Below are positions 1-8,818 of a DNA stretch of 39,646 bases, one piece after another. Every line of letters begins with the position of its first letter. The stretch's first letter is position 1. The position numbers and the translations under genes are program-made. The notes beneath the pieces were generated by a model that was not told the origin of the DNA, did no database searches, and saw nothing but the letters and a program-made list of their open reading frames with translations. Source of the DNA: Bremia lactucae (taxonomy: Eukaryota; Oomycota; Peronosporomycetes; Peronosporales; Peronosporaceae); the NCBI RefSeq assembly GCF_004359215.1, contig NC_090619.1:4322272-4361917 (forward strand), read 5' to 3'.

Positions 1-1
1 C

Positions 2-2224
2 ATGGAAAAAAAACCAGGACGACTTACTGTCGTCACTGATGCGTTATCACTCCGACTCGATTATGAGCCGTCTGCGCACTCCAACATTGGAAATTATCCC
101 ATTGTTGCAACACTCATTACTAGTCTTCCGTCATCAACTTTGTTTGATGACATAAAGAAAGCCTCCCAGAAAATAAAGACCTTCTGCGTTTAATGGATCA
201 TCTAATGAATCTATTCAATAAATCTTTCAAAAATTTACCGGCTTTATACCGATCGTCATCCGATCGATACACAACACGCAACGGCTTATTGTAATACACA
301 GCCGTTACCGGCGACCCCCCATGTGTCGTCGTCCTACTCACAATGATTTGCTCTTGCGATTCATAAGTGTCACGATGCACCAACAAGTGGGCATCGTGGA
401 CGTGAAAAGACTTACCTCATAGAAATTCGCGACTTCTACTGGCCCCGCCAGTATCAGTTCGTGCGCAAGTACATTCGTGCTTGCGAGGTATGCCAACGGG
501 TGAAGCCTAGCTCTTCACCCCGTGCACCTCTCCAACCTCTACCACTTCCGGCAGACTGTTGGCAGTCTGGATCTATGGGATTCGTCTTCGGATTTCCTGA
601 AGACAATCACAAAAGCAATGTAATCCTTGTTTTTGTAGACAGATTCAGCGAGATGGTATATCTTGCTGCAGTACCAGAGTCAGTCACAGCTCCGCGCTGT
701 GCCCGTGCCTTAATCGACAATGTATTTAGAATCCACGTTACAATGATAACTAGTCTCCGATAGAGATCCACGGTTCACGGCAGAGTTTTGTCAATCCGTG
801 TTTAGAACTCTCAGGACACGGCAGACTATGTCAACTTCTGATCATCCAGAGAGAGATGATCAGACGAAACGCGTAAATCGCGTCCTCGAAGAGATACTTC
901 GATGTTGCGTCCAATCATATCCGAATTGAGCGAATTTTACCGATAGTCGAATTCGCCAACAGTAATTCGGTGCATGCGTCTACAACGCATACACCGTTCT
1001 TTGTGAATGGCTTACGCCATCCTCGCATACCCACCCAATTAGAGGGATCCTCTAGTTTAAGGTGGAGGGGTGGACTCGCACGAGCAAAACCAATTCTAGT
1101 TCATGCTCATCACGCGTCGAAATTAACAGCGACGCGAGTGATGTCGATGTCGATTTCTTCGACATCGAAGATGAGAATGGGCTCATGGCAGTACGCACGA
1201 AGCTTACTGAAAATGACAAAACAAATGAGTCAGCAGAAGAATTTCTGCTAACTCGAGAATCAATAATCCGTTTCGTTCAGGATTCAATTGCTAACGCAGT
1301 GGACCGACAGAAACGGAATGCAGACAAACATGGAAGAGCAAATGTTCATTCATTTAAAATTAATGATCTAGTGGTACTCTCTACGGTAAACCTACCTAAG
1401 CGATTAGTCACTAATGTGGGTAGCAGTAAACTACTACCCAAGTTCATTGGGCCTTTCCTGTACTACATCACAGAGGCAATGCGTACACAAAAGAATTGCG
1501 ACGTAGGATGCGAACGCATCCTACGTTTTACGTTGATCGGCTCCGCCCGTACGATCAGTACGCGGCTTCTTTCGAGGACGGATTTGACCACCCTTTTCAA
1601 GAATCCCCAAAAGATTCTTGTGATCGCTTACCAGATTCTCATGTTGGACCTAAAGTTTCTCATACCTGTTCCGGATATTCTCGAAATTGCGATGAGCTGA
1701 CGACAGCTCATCGCGAACAGCATGATATTTCCGTTCGTACTCCAACATGGAGTACGCACTCTTCGAACGGTCTACCAACCGCTCGATATGGTGAGCCTGC
1801 ACCGTCTGCTCCATCGAGCGGCGCTTGCCGCGCTCGTGGTCAAGTCCCTCCTTCAAATCATGGAGCAAGCGATCAATTTTGTCGATCCTCGACATTAGAT
1901 CCGACACACGGTTTGGGTCTAATTTTTCCTCCTCCACCACAACCATTGGTTGATTCCCACGGCGATCAACGTTTCCTTGTGGAACGTATCCAGAACCACC
2001 GTGATGTGAAGGGGCAGTGAACGAGTTATCTTGTTCGCTGGCGTGGTTATCCACCTTCACGTGACAGCTGGGAGTCACGTTCCGAGCTGGTTGCTGACGT
2101 TGAGGGCCTCGTCCGCCAGTATGACGAGACCACTCCGATGGTTCAGAAGGTCCATCGGAAAACACGCGCCCCTGGCGCCTGTAGATCGATTGCAAAACCT
2201 CATTTGCATCCCGCATCTCAATAG
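2..2224 (+). pseudogene. A1 pol remnant: RNase H tail, integrase, chromodomain
   Basis: Integrase zinc site: H at 371-373, H at 392-394, then C-x2-C at 482-493. The stretch 461-763 matches the start of the catalytic core (DFVFGFP-like, then VFVDRFSEMVYLAAV). The first catalytic Asp is replaced by Gly (codon 578-580) and the catalytic Glu of the usual DGQTER motif is Lys (867-869), so integrase cannot be active. Several frameshifts follow. The GPF module lies near 1430-1465 (KLLPKFIGPF). The chromodomain (about 1960-2140, YLVRWRGYPPSRDSWE) is in one frame except for TGA at 2018-2020, probably from CGA. Pol ends at TAG 2222-2224. Confidence 0.88.
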
Positions 2225-2729
2225 AGATGCGAGCCCTTCCCCAGGGCGAAAAAAGGGAATAGACATCCCCTTTTACCCTCTTCGAGTTGTCAACACAACA
2301 CGGACAGGGATCACCCCACGTGAGGCCTGGAAGCCCAGCCTCACGTGATAACCGATGCAATTTATACTTTGCACCGGTTGGAGTTCGTTTCACAACCTTG
2401 ACGCGATTCGCGTTAAGTTTTTGAAGCCAGGCTTCGCGTCCAATGTCTTTGACATTGCGAATGAACGCGTTCCAGGCTTGCATAAGCGAGACTTTATCTC
2501 GCTTATTGTTGCCACTAAACCATCGATGCTTAAGAAAAGCATCGAGATAAAAATCTTCTTCAGCGCGAAAGTTCTTCGCGCTGGGATCAAGGCCATGTGC
2601 CGCAAGAGATAACAGTCTGTCACTCGCGGCAGCACGAACCGCAGCCGAAGGCGCAGCACTATCAACACCCCGCATGAGTTTGGGCTTCATGCGATGATAT
2701 TTGAAGTGATGGTTCTGACCAATCAACAT
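1650..2729 (-). CDS. Antisense accessory ORF of element A1, 359 aa, unknown function with C-terminal coiled coil
   Basis: An uninterrupted ATG-to-stop frame on the strand opposite to pol. It starts 67 bp inside the 3' polypurine tract and ends under the stretch between the integrase GPF motif and the chromodomain; its last 575 bp overlap pol codons. Residues about 58-195 form a Trp-, Tyr- and Arg-rich core (AWNAFIRNV, EAWLQKLNA, KYKLHRLSREAG, CPCC). Residues 196-270 are low-complexity. Residues about 275-358 look like a heptad coiled coil (LMSRIDKIDRLLHDLKEGLD, then ERKYHAVRDEL). A diverged homologue sits in the same antisense place in element C1 (26472-27744), matching AW.AF..NV, W L.KLNA and all of YKLHRLSREAG. 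I recognise no family. It is open while the overlapping pol has stops and frameshifts. It could be a real accessory gene or an open frame left by codon bias; the homologue makes the first likelier. Confidence 0.7.
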   Translation of the reverse strand: MLIGQNHHFKYHRMKPKLMRGVDSAAPSAAVRAAASDRLLSLAAHGLDPSAKNFRAEEDFYLDAFLKHRWFSGNNKRDKVSLMQAWNAFIRNVKDIGREAWLQKLNANRVKVVKRTPTGAKYKLHRLSREAGLPGLTWGDPCPCCVDNSKRVKGDVYSLFSPWGRARISIEMRDANEVLQSIYRRQGRVFSDGPSEPSEWSRHTGGRGPQRQQPARNVTPSCHVKVDNHASEQDNSFTAPSHHGGSGYVPQGNVDRRGNQPMVVVEEEKLDPNRVSDLMSRIDKIDRLLHDLKEGLDHERGKRRSMEQTVQAHHIERLVDRSKSAYSMLEYERKYHAVRDELSSAHRNFENIRNRYEKL

Positions 2730-2742
2730 CGTTTTTAAATTA

Positions 2743-2763
2743 AGTGGTCACATAGTGACCACT
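2743..2763. repeat. Perfect 9-bp dyad upstream of the antisense ATG
   Basis: Arms AGTGGTCAC and GTGACCACT are separated by ATA. The dyad lies 14 bp upstream of the antisense ATG (2729) and 33 bp before the polypurine tract. It could be an operator, an RNA hairpin at the end of the sense transcript, or one more of the many hairpins of these elements. Confidence 0.6.
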
Positions 2764-2795
2764 CCATTTAATGACAGTCAGAGTGATTGTCGTTT

Positions 2796-2808
2796 AAGGG
2801 AGGGGTGG
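2796..2808 (+). other. Polypurine tract of A1
   Basis: AAGGGAGGGGTGG lies directly before the LTR start TGTAACGGGG. This is the expected position of the plus-strand primer of reverse transcription. Confidence 0.85.
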
Positions 2809-2849
2809 TGTAACGGGGTGTATCGTTACATGAAATTAACACTTAAAGA
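2809..2849 (+). repeat. Start of A1 3' LTR, truncated
   Basis: Begins TGTAACGGGGTGTATCGTTA and matches the LTR start at 14334 for about 40 bp until CACTTAAA. The sequence then switches to inverted pol of element B1. The remaining LTR, about 400 bp judging by A2, is missing. Confidence 0.85.
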
Positions 2850-3626
2850 AAGATCATCAGCTTGAGATCTGTGTCATGAGGCACATAGATTCTCAAGGGA
2901 TCACGATGTGACAGCTAATGCCATAACATGCCATCGCTGTAGCTAAAGCGATTTAGCTTAGCTTTCAGGTGCGACGGAAGGAAAACCTTTCGTCCACCGA
3001 AGTGATCCAACAGCAGGCGACAGTGGTCGTCCTGACTGTAGTTCTCTTTTATCTCAGAGGCTTATGAGCTGGCACGTGGTATGCCTTCATGGCTGCCAAC
3101 GTTGACGGCTAAAATTGTGATTTCGCACTAAACACACTTTCCTGATGTCTAACCCGAAGTCTGGTCCGCGGGATAAAGCGTCAGCCAAGACATTCGACTT
3201 ACCCGGCTTATATTCAACTTTGAAATTAAATTCAGAGAAGAATGTGAGCCATCTTGCCATTCTATGCGAGAGGTGCGGTGAGTTTATTGCGGTCCGCAGT
3301 GATGCGTGATCCGTATAAATCACAAATAGTTCGGTGCCCAGTCGGAACACACGAAACTTGACAAGAGCATACTTTTTTGAAAGTAGCTCTTTGTCATGCA
3401 CAGGGTAATTCAGTTCCGCGGCTTTTAATAGCCGGGACTGATAAGAGATGACACGGTCAACGCCGTCGTCATCCTTCTGCATTTGCGCGCTGCCAATTGC
3501 AAAATTACTTGCATCGCAGACGACGCTAAAGGGCTTATCCGCGTCTGGCAATGCCAAGACCGATGCCTCTACAAGAGACTGCTTCACTGATGTGAACGCA
3601 TCTTCTTGTTCTTTAACCAAACTCAT
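2850..3626 (-). pseudogene. B1 RNase H and start of integrase
   Basis: The frame 3626-3087 carries the RNase H signature of Ty3/Gypsy pol: FSVVCDASNFAIG, YPVHDKELL, FVIYTDHASLRTA and EYKPGKSNVLADALSR. It is separated from RT by a TGG-to-TGA nonsense codon and a one-base deletion within about 15 bp (B2 reads through here). Below 3087 the homology to B2 continues into the linker before integrase (spacer, then the region matching PLRIYVPHDTDLKLMI of B2) and stops at about 2850. Confidence 0.88.
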
Positions 3627-4570
3627 TCTGTGTCCTTTTTAAGGAGATCAGATAATGGTTTAGTTTGCTCAGCATAATTCTTGCAATACCTATGCAAGTA
3701 ATTAGCGAGCCCTAGGAATTGGCGCGAATCCTTCACATGCCGTGGAATTGGCCATTCCTTTACTGATTTTACCTTGTCTGGGTCTGCTCGGACACAATGA
3801 GTACCTACGATGCAACCCAGCACAGGTATCTCAGGGACCCCTATGACGCACTTTTGCAAGTTGACGTACAGTTGGTGGTCCTTCGAAGTCTGCAACACAG
3901 CGTCTAAATGACGCTTGTGCGACTCAATTGCGCTCAGCTCATCCTCGGCCCTACTATGCACGAATACATCGTCAAAGTAATGAGGCGTGTAGGCACGGTC
4001 CTGACGCATCACGTGAGCCACCACTTGGTTGAATGTCGCTGGTGCGTATTTCAAACCTTGGGGCATCACAAGCCACTCCCAAAGCATACCGCTTGGGGTG
4101 CTTACAGCTGTTTTGGCTACATCGGACTCTCTCATGAGTACCTGATAGTAGCCATCCTTCAAATCCAACGCGGAAAAGATAGTTGACTTTCCCATGGAGT
4201 TCAACAAGACATCTTTCCGCGGGATTGGCGTTTGCGCCGGTATGGTCGCCGTGTTCACGCATGAACCACACGCCATCCACCTGTGGCTTTACGCACACAA
4301 AAGATCGAGCTGCAGTGAGGCGGATTACTATAACGCACATGTCCCGCCTTGGCTCGCTTGTCGAAATATCATCGATATAACCGACTGGTTCTTTTGGCAA
4401 CGGCCATTGCCTGGTCACACAATACTTGGTGCCAGGTTCGAGGTCAATTTCGTGCCCGATGTCCCTATCTGCTGGTAGGCGGCTCGGCACTTCTTCTGGG
4501 AACACATCGCGATATTTCCACAGAACCTCAAAAAACGGACTGTCTTTCAAGGCATCCCAGCCTTGAGAAG
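3623..4570 (-). pseudogene. B1 reverse transcriptase
   Basis: The domain starts with FRDVFPEE-type residues (YRDVFPEEVPSRLPADRDIG, from 4550) and continues through IPRKDVLLNSMGKSTIFSALD, GMLWEWLVMPQGLKYAPATF and the catalytic HYFDDVFVHS (YFDD codons 3979-3968). All three catalytic Asp positions appear kept. A frameshift near 4370 breaks the frame between VGYIDD and the next block, and another lies near 4280. The end is TGA where the B2 copy has TGG. Confidence 0.9.
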
Positions 4571-4574
4571 CGCA

Positions 4575-5200
4575 TCATTTTCTTTTGTCCGTTTCTCGGA
4601 CGCTCTCGTCCATTATGGACGACGAGCAACAGTCCACCAAGTTATCTTTTGGAACTGGTGTGACTATTTCGTGGATCTTTCCTTCCTTTAATTCGGCAAG
4701 GAACAGATCCCACGACATCTCCGGGAGATTTACTATCTCCTCGGCAGATTTAAAGACTTGCCGGAGCACCTCAACTGAGGATGCCTCCGCAATTTCGTCT
4801 TTGACGGCCTCGAACACCTCGTTCGGAGGCCCGTCCTCTTTATTAGAGACTGGTCCAAAGGTCACTCGTTTAGACGTGCCTTTGATCGTCCTAATCTGTC
4901 GGGTACTCGTTCTTCGAGTCACCACGACCTTTGACTGGAAAGCGAGTGCCGTACCTCTCCTGGCTAACGCATCCCTTCCAACCGCACCAGGCTTTAGACA
5001 CTGTGCCGGTTCATGCGACGCTTGACTTCCTGTCATCTTGCCACAGCCTCTCGGCTCTGTGCAGGACATTTGGACGCATGACTACTTGTCATCGTCCTTT
5101 TCACTACCTCAGTCTCCACGAGCTGGGTAGGAATTGGTGACGTTTGACATCCCGTCAACGCACCCTCAACTGTGTTCGACACGACATCAGTTGCATATGC
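4575..5200 (-). pseudogene. B1 protease-RT linker
   Basis: A 164-aa frame (5069-4575) with no domain I can name, rich in Arg, Ser and Glu (RRTSTRQIRTIKGTSKRVTF, then acidic AEELVNLPEMSW-like text). B2 keeps the same text near 22280-22750. It connects protease to RT in the pol polyprotein. Confidence 0.7.
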
Positions 5201-5713
5201 CTATCGCAGGAGCACATCCTTTCCGGTGTTCTGCGTAGAGTTCGCACCTTTGCGTGTACGCCAGTCTATCGATGGTTGGTACTTTGCCAACCATGGCATG
5301 CCTAGGATGAGGTCATACGGACTCTCCATTCCTAGCACTGTGAACTTCTTTTTACAAGAGAAGTCACTAAAGCTGAAGGCGAGTTCTACCTGAACCTTCT
5401 CAGGTTTAACGAGCGCGCCGTTCGCTAAACGAACGGTCGCCTCTTCTCGCTTGCCATCCTGGCAAAGCGACTCAAACATCGCCGGTCTCTTTTTTAGAGC
5501 CGCGAGTTTCACAAAATTTTGTGATGCACCCGAATCCACAAGGAAGGTCATCACCTGGTCATAGCCTCGGACTCGAGCGCTATAGACCAGCAGGGTTGAG
5601 GTCCGAAATTTCGAGACCTCAGGGACTATGCTACCCATTTGTTCGACAACTCTGAACTTAGGGGTAGCTTCAGAGTCCGCGTCAGTAGGGCATCCCGCCC
5701 CTACTGCGCTCAT
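5201..5713 (-). pseudogene. B1 aspartic protease, start of the pro-pol frame
   Basis: The frame begins with ATG at 5713-5711 and contains the retropepsin motif LVDSGASQNFV followed by ILGMPWLAKYQPSIDW. Its ATG overlaps the gag stop as ATGA, so gag and pol lie in different frames joined by a 4-nt overlap. The frame ends at a TAG after KDVLLR, where B2 also has a stop (TGA), so this may be partly real or a shared mutation. Confidence 0.88.
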
Positions 5714-6787
5714 ACATTTCCCGACCCCTCAGTGGTCGATGCAGAACTCATGCGTCTCGCTTGCTGGTTCTTGCCATCACCCTTTGGGAAGGGAGTCCTC
5801 TTGCTGGGCATTTTTGCCCCAGCAGGGACCCTGGCATAGCAGCGAGCCATCATATGGCCGCGCTTGCCGCATTTATAACAGACCACGTCTGCATTGCCCA
5901 ACTCCATAGGAGTGGCATCTGTCCTCTCGGCCGACGGCTTATACCAAGCTGTCGCCGAGGCACTGTTGTAGGATTGCTCCTCAACTAAGGCAATTTGGAT
6001 TGCCTCTTCCATCGTCGACGTCACTTTTCTGAATAGGGCCTGTCGCGATGGGCCATGCCGTAGTCCGTTCATAAACGTGGGCACCTTAATGAGCTCCGAA
6101 ATCAGACCTACGGTAATGGACGCCGACAGCGAGCGCATCTCCTGCAGATACTCTTGCAGAGATCGCTTCGCCTGTCGCGCTTTAAAGAAGCGCGCCTGAA
6201 GCAACACTTCGTTGTTCGGCGGCTGGTACATGGCGCGAATCTTTTCCTTGAAGATCACCCATGTAGGGAACGCCTTTCTGTCCGCCATAAGCGCCGAGTA
6301 AGCCCACTCTGAGTGCTAATCGCGCAGATGCGACATGGCGTGCGACACCATCCGCCTGTCGTCCTCGATGAGCTGGGTGACACCGCATTACTCCACGGCT
6401 AAAAGCCAGTGGACAATCGTGTGCGCCGCAGTTCCATCGAACTTAGGCGGGTCCATCCGAATGAGCCTCGGCTGATGCGGCCGGGCAGAGAGCATCTCAA
6501 CAGTCCTGTTGAGAGCCTCGCTCCTCCGAGCCTGCTCATACCTCAGCTCATCTTGAGTCTGAGTGACGGACTCCACCGCAGCATGGCCCTGTGCCTCGGA
6601 CGCGGCCCTCCGCTGTCCAAGCACGAATGCCTCAAACTGCTCCAACTGAGCAACATGTTGCTCAGGATGACGACCCAGGAGCCTGGCCAGGGCTTGTTCA
6701 CCAAGTCCCTGCGCCATTAGCCGTGTCACCTCCCGATGATGTTCGGAGAGGTGGGGGGAAATGAGCCCAATCAATATTGAGGCTCAT
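5710..6787 (-). pseudogene. B1 gag with CCHC zinc knuckle
   Basis: The best start is ATG at 6787-6785 (MSLNIDWAHF); a single extra C in a six-C run then shifts the frame into the long gag ORF. Two in-frame stops follow: TAA after WLLAVE (about 6390) and TAG after HLRD (about 6318). The rest is open: FPTWVIFKEKIRAMYQPPNN is the retrotransposon gag core and CYKCGKRGHMMARC is a C-x2-C-x4-H-x4-C knuckle that binds element RNA. Stop TGA at 5712-5710 overlaps the protease ATG. Confidence 0.88.
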
Positions 6788-6834
6788 CCTCACGTACACA
6801 CGCAGAGATGCGGGTCGTGGGAAGGATTTCAAGT

Positions 6835-6842
6835 GCTACCAA
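6835..6842 (-). other. B1 primer-binding site, initiator-Met tRNA type
   Basis: Read on the minus strand, TTGGTAGC...A follows the LTR end by two bases and contains TGGTAGCA, the complement of the TGCTACCA 3' end of eukaryotic initiator methionine tRNA. The same motif follows the LTR of C1 (32600-32606) and, mutated, of A2 and C2. Confidence 0.7.
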
Positions 6843-6843
6843 G

Positions 6844-7397
6844 TGTAGGGGGGCACGTCGTAATGCGGCCACGCTCTACTTAGACACACACCCTAGCACA
6901 GCGAGGAAGCGGTTTAACCTGCTTCTCTTGCGTGCAGTGAGGAATTTGTGGTGGGCGCGTTAGCGTCCTCACCCAGCGCACTAAGTCCTCTGGTTAAGTG
7001 TCGTCACGGGAGCGGTAATCCGGCTCCTCGTGCGCAGTTACTAAGTAGGAAGTAGTTTTCAGACTGATTTATATTTAATCGTATTAAATATAAATACCCT
7101 TTTTAACCAATCAAAATGTCATCTCTATAGATAACACTTAATATGTATTGCGAGCGTATCTTTCTAGATACCTCGCGTAACGGATGACGCTAGCCGTCAT
7201 CATGGTTAACGCTAGGCGTCATCCCTCCTAATGTGAATGCACCCATGTGCATCACATACACAAGGGTTAGTCACAATGTGCACCACACCCGAGTGCTGGG
7301 TCTAATTACTATAATTTAGTAATTGACCATCCCCTTCAGTACATCAAGTGTACTTAACGGGGACTGTGTAACATTAGGGCAACTTTAGCCCGTTACG
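6844..7397 (-). repeat. B1 5' LTR (LTR-B), about 554 bp
   Basis: On the minus strand it starts CGTAACGGGCTAAAGTTGCC (first base mutated from T) and ends ACGTGCCCCCCTACA. The B3 LTR at 34399 starts with the same text. U3 carries several short palindromes, among them arms AATTACTA/TAGTAATT (7314-7334) and GATGACG/CGTCATC (near 7183). An AT-rich TATA-like stretch (ATATAAAT on the minus strand, about 7074-7066) is the likely promoter. Confidence 0.85.
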
Positions 7398-8818
7398 ATT
7401 CCCATGTCTAAAATGAGAATCTTTTTTTACCGTAACGTGCCGTAACATCTGTAAAAGATCGTTTCTGTGTAGCTACAAGGGGACGATAGCTGTAAGACTC
7501 AAACCAGCAGCCCTAAGCATTGTTGTAACCTTTAAAAATTATTTTTTTCCCTTTTACATGATTATCTGAAAATTTCGGCTCTAACTTAACTGAAATTTGG
7601 GTCCCTAGTTCTTGAAAGGTAGTGCTGCAAAACAAGTCACATGTCTTTTTCAAGTAACTTAAATCGTTTTCTTAAGCGTCTCAATCACTTTCTCTTGTGT
7701 GCAGGCAAAATTCAGCGTAGCCCTGAATTTAATCGTTTGCGGAGGTTCAAGAAAGGTTGAATGGTCAAGTCCAATTTAAACAATATCCCAAGATTATGAG
7801 ATGTAATTTGCGTGTACAACACCATACATGGTTGCTTGGTGAAAATATACTCGCAAACTAGCCTAACTCGTTGTTCAAGAAAATTTGCCGCGACCAATTG
7901 TCATTTGAAGAAGCAAGCGTTGTCTAAGCTCATCAAGGCGGACAATAATTACTTCTTTTATTATGCCGCAAGGACGTCTTTACAAAGCATCGATAATTTG
8001 CACATGCCGATAGCCCTGACAAAAAGTTGTAAACTCAGCATTAATACTTATGTTCTTTCTGCCTTCTTGTAGTGGAACCCTTTTTGAATAAAAGGTGTAC
8101 AATTTGTCTTAAATCAAATTTAAGTGCAGCCAGATGCGTTGCACCACAAATTCTCCCTCATCCTAATGTGGTGGCTCAGCGAGCTTACAAGACTTTGCAA
8201 ATTACTTGCGCAGCGTAAGCTTCGTCGTAAAAACATGCGTTGAGCCGAGCGTTATATCTATACGGTATGCATTCGTCCAGAGGTCGCGCACTGATTTAAA
8301 GAAGTCATTTCAAACAAAAAACCGATTGGTTTTCCGAAGAGGTTTTTCGAAAGCTGCTTGCGCTCATAAGACAATTCATAAAGGTTGTAAAGTTGTCTTG
8401 TCAACATGGACAGAGTCGGCTTCTGTCGGTCAGGCAAGCGCTTCCCCCCATATTCCCGTATCTTAAGCAGCTACTGTATTCCTACCTTGGCGCAATCAGG
8501 CCTTCTTATCCGATACAAATGCCGTCTATGCTACCGCATGCTCGATAAGGACTGGTCAGTAACGTCCACCTGTTGTCTAAATTTTACAGAGCGAGAGCGA
8601 ATCAGCTCGTCGTCTGCGCTCGTTCCTGTCTCTTTGACCACGTGAACGCGAACGAAGTGGCTACTTGTGTCAAGTCTCTGCATTCCACGCCCTGAAACAC
8701 ATTCCAACAACGATAAGATAGGTTTGTCACCACGTGTAGTGTATCCCTTTTGCAGTCCGACTCGTCGACCACAGCGCAATCTACCCTCTTCTAGCGTAAC
8801 CTCTTCGTAATTAGTAGG
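7398..8818. other. Intergenic region without a recognised gene
   Basis: AT-rich to mixed sequence between the B1 LTR and the PH/NTF2 gene. The short frames here (for example 7812-8072) have no family resemblance and no coding look. An in-frame TAG at 8792-8794 closes the frame upstream of the next gene. I see no clear TATA box or RNA gene. Confidence 0.5.

Larger units (their letters stand above)
1..2849 (+). mobile_element. Element A1: 3' part of a Ty3/Gypsy chromovirus, cut at both ends
   Basis: The plus strand reads, in order, the tail of RNase H (KPGR...DALS, 17-60), an integrase with a zinc-binding N-terminus, a chromodomain, a polypurine tract and the first about 40 bp of an LTR. The left side is cut by the window edge. 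The right side stops about 40 bp into the 3' LTR, where the inverted element B1 begins (2848-2851). The order of domains and the chromodomain at the end of pol place it among Ty3/Gypsy chromoviruses. Pol is dead but the opposite strand keeps a long open frame (1650-2729). Confidence 0.9.
2850..7397 (-). mobile_element. Element B1: Ty3/Gypsy element, 5' LTR to start of integrase, minus strand
   Basis: Reading on the minus strand: LTR (7397-6844), primer site, gag with a zinc knuckle, protease, linker, RT, RNase H and the first codons of integrase. Integrase core, chromodomain and 3' LTR are missing because the copy ends at 2850 against the A1 LTR. Breaks are few (two stops and one homopolymer shift in gag, a handful in pol), so this is the youngest-looking body in the window. 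Element B2 (21580-26460) is a close relative on the plus strand. Confidence 0.9.

Noticed and set aside
198..386. Minus-strand 62-aa frame
   Set aside because: Shadow of the pol segment between RNase H and integrase; the plus strand reads the expected pol text (LPALYRSSSDRYTTRNG).
1..7397. RIP-like C-to-T mutation as cause of stops (CGA to TGA at 2018, possible CAR to TAR in B1 gag)
   Set aside because: Only a few cases; many other changes are indels and other substitutions, and RIP is a fungal process. No strand or context bias could be shown.
7398..8818. tRNA, snRNA or CRISPR-like repeats in the intergenic DNA
   Set aside because: No cloverleaf boxes and no regular direct repeats seen; CRISPR is not expected in nuclear DNA.
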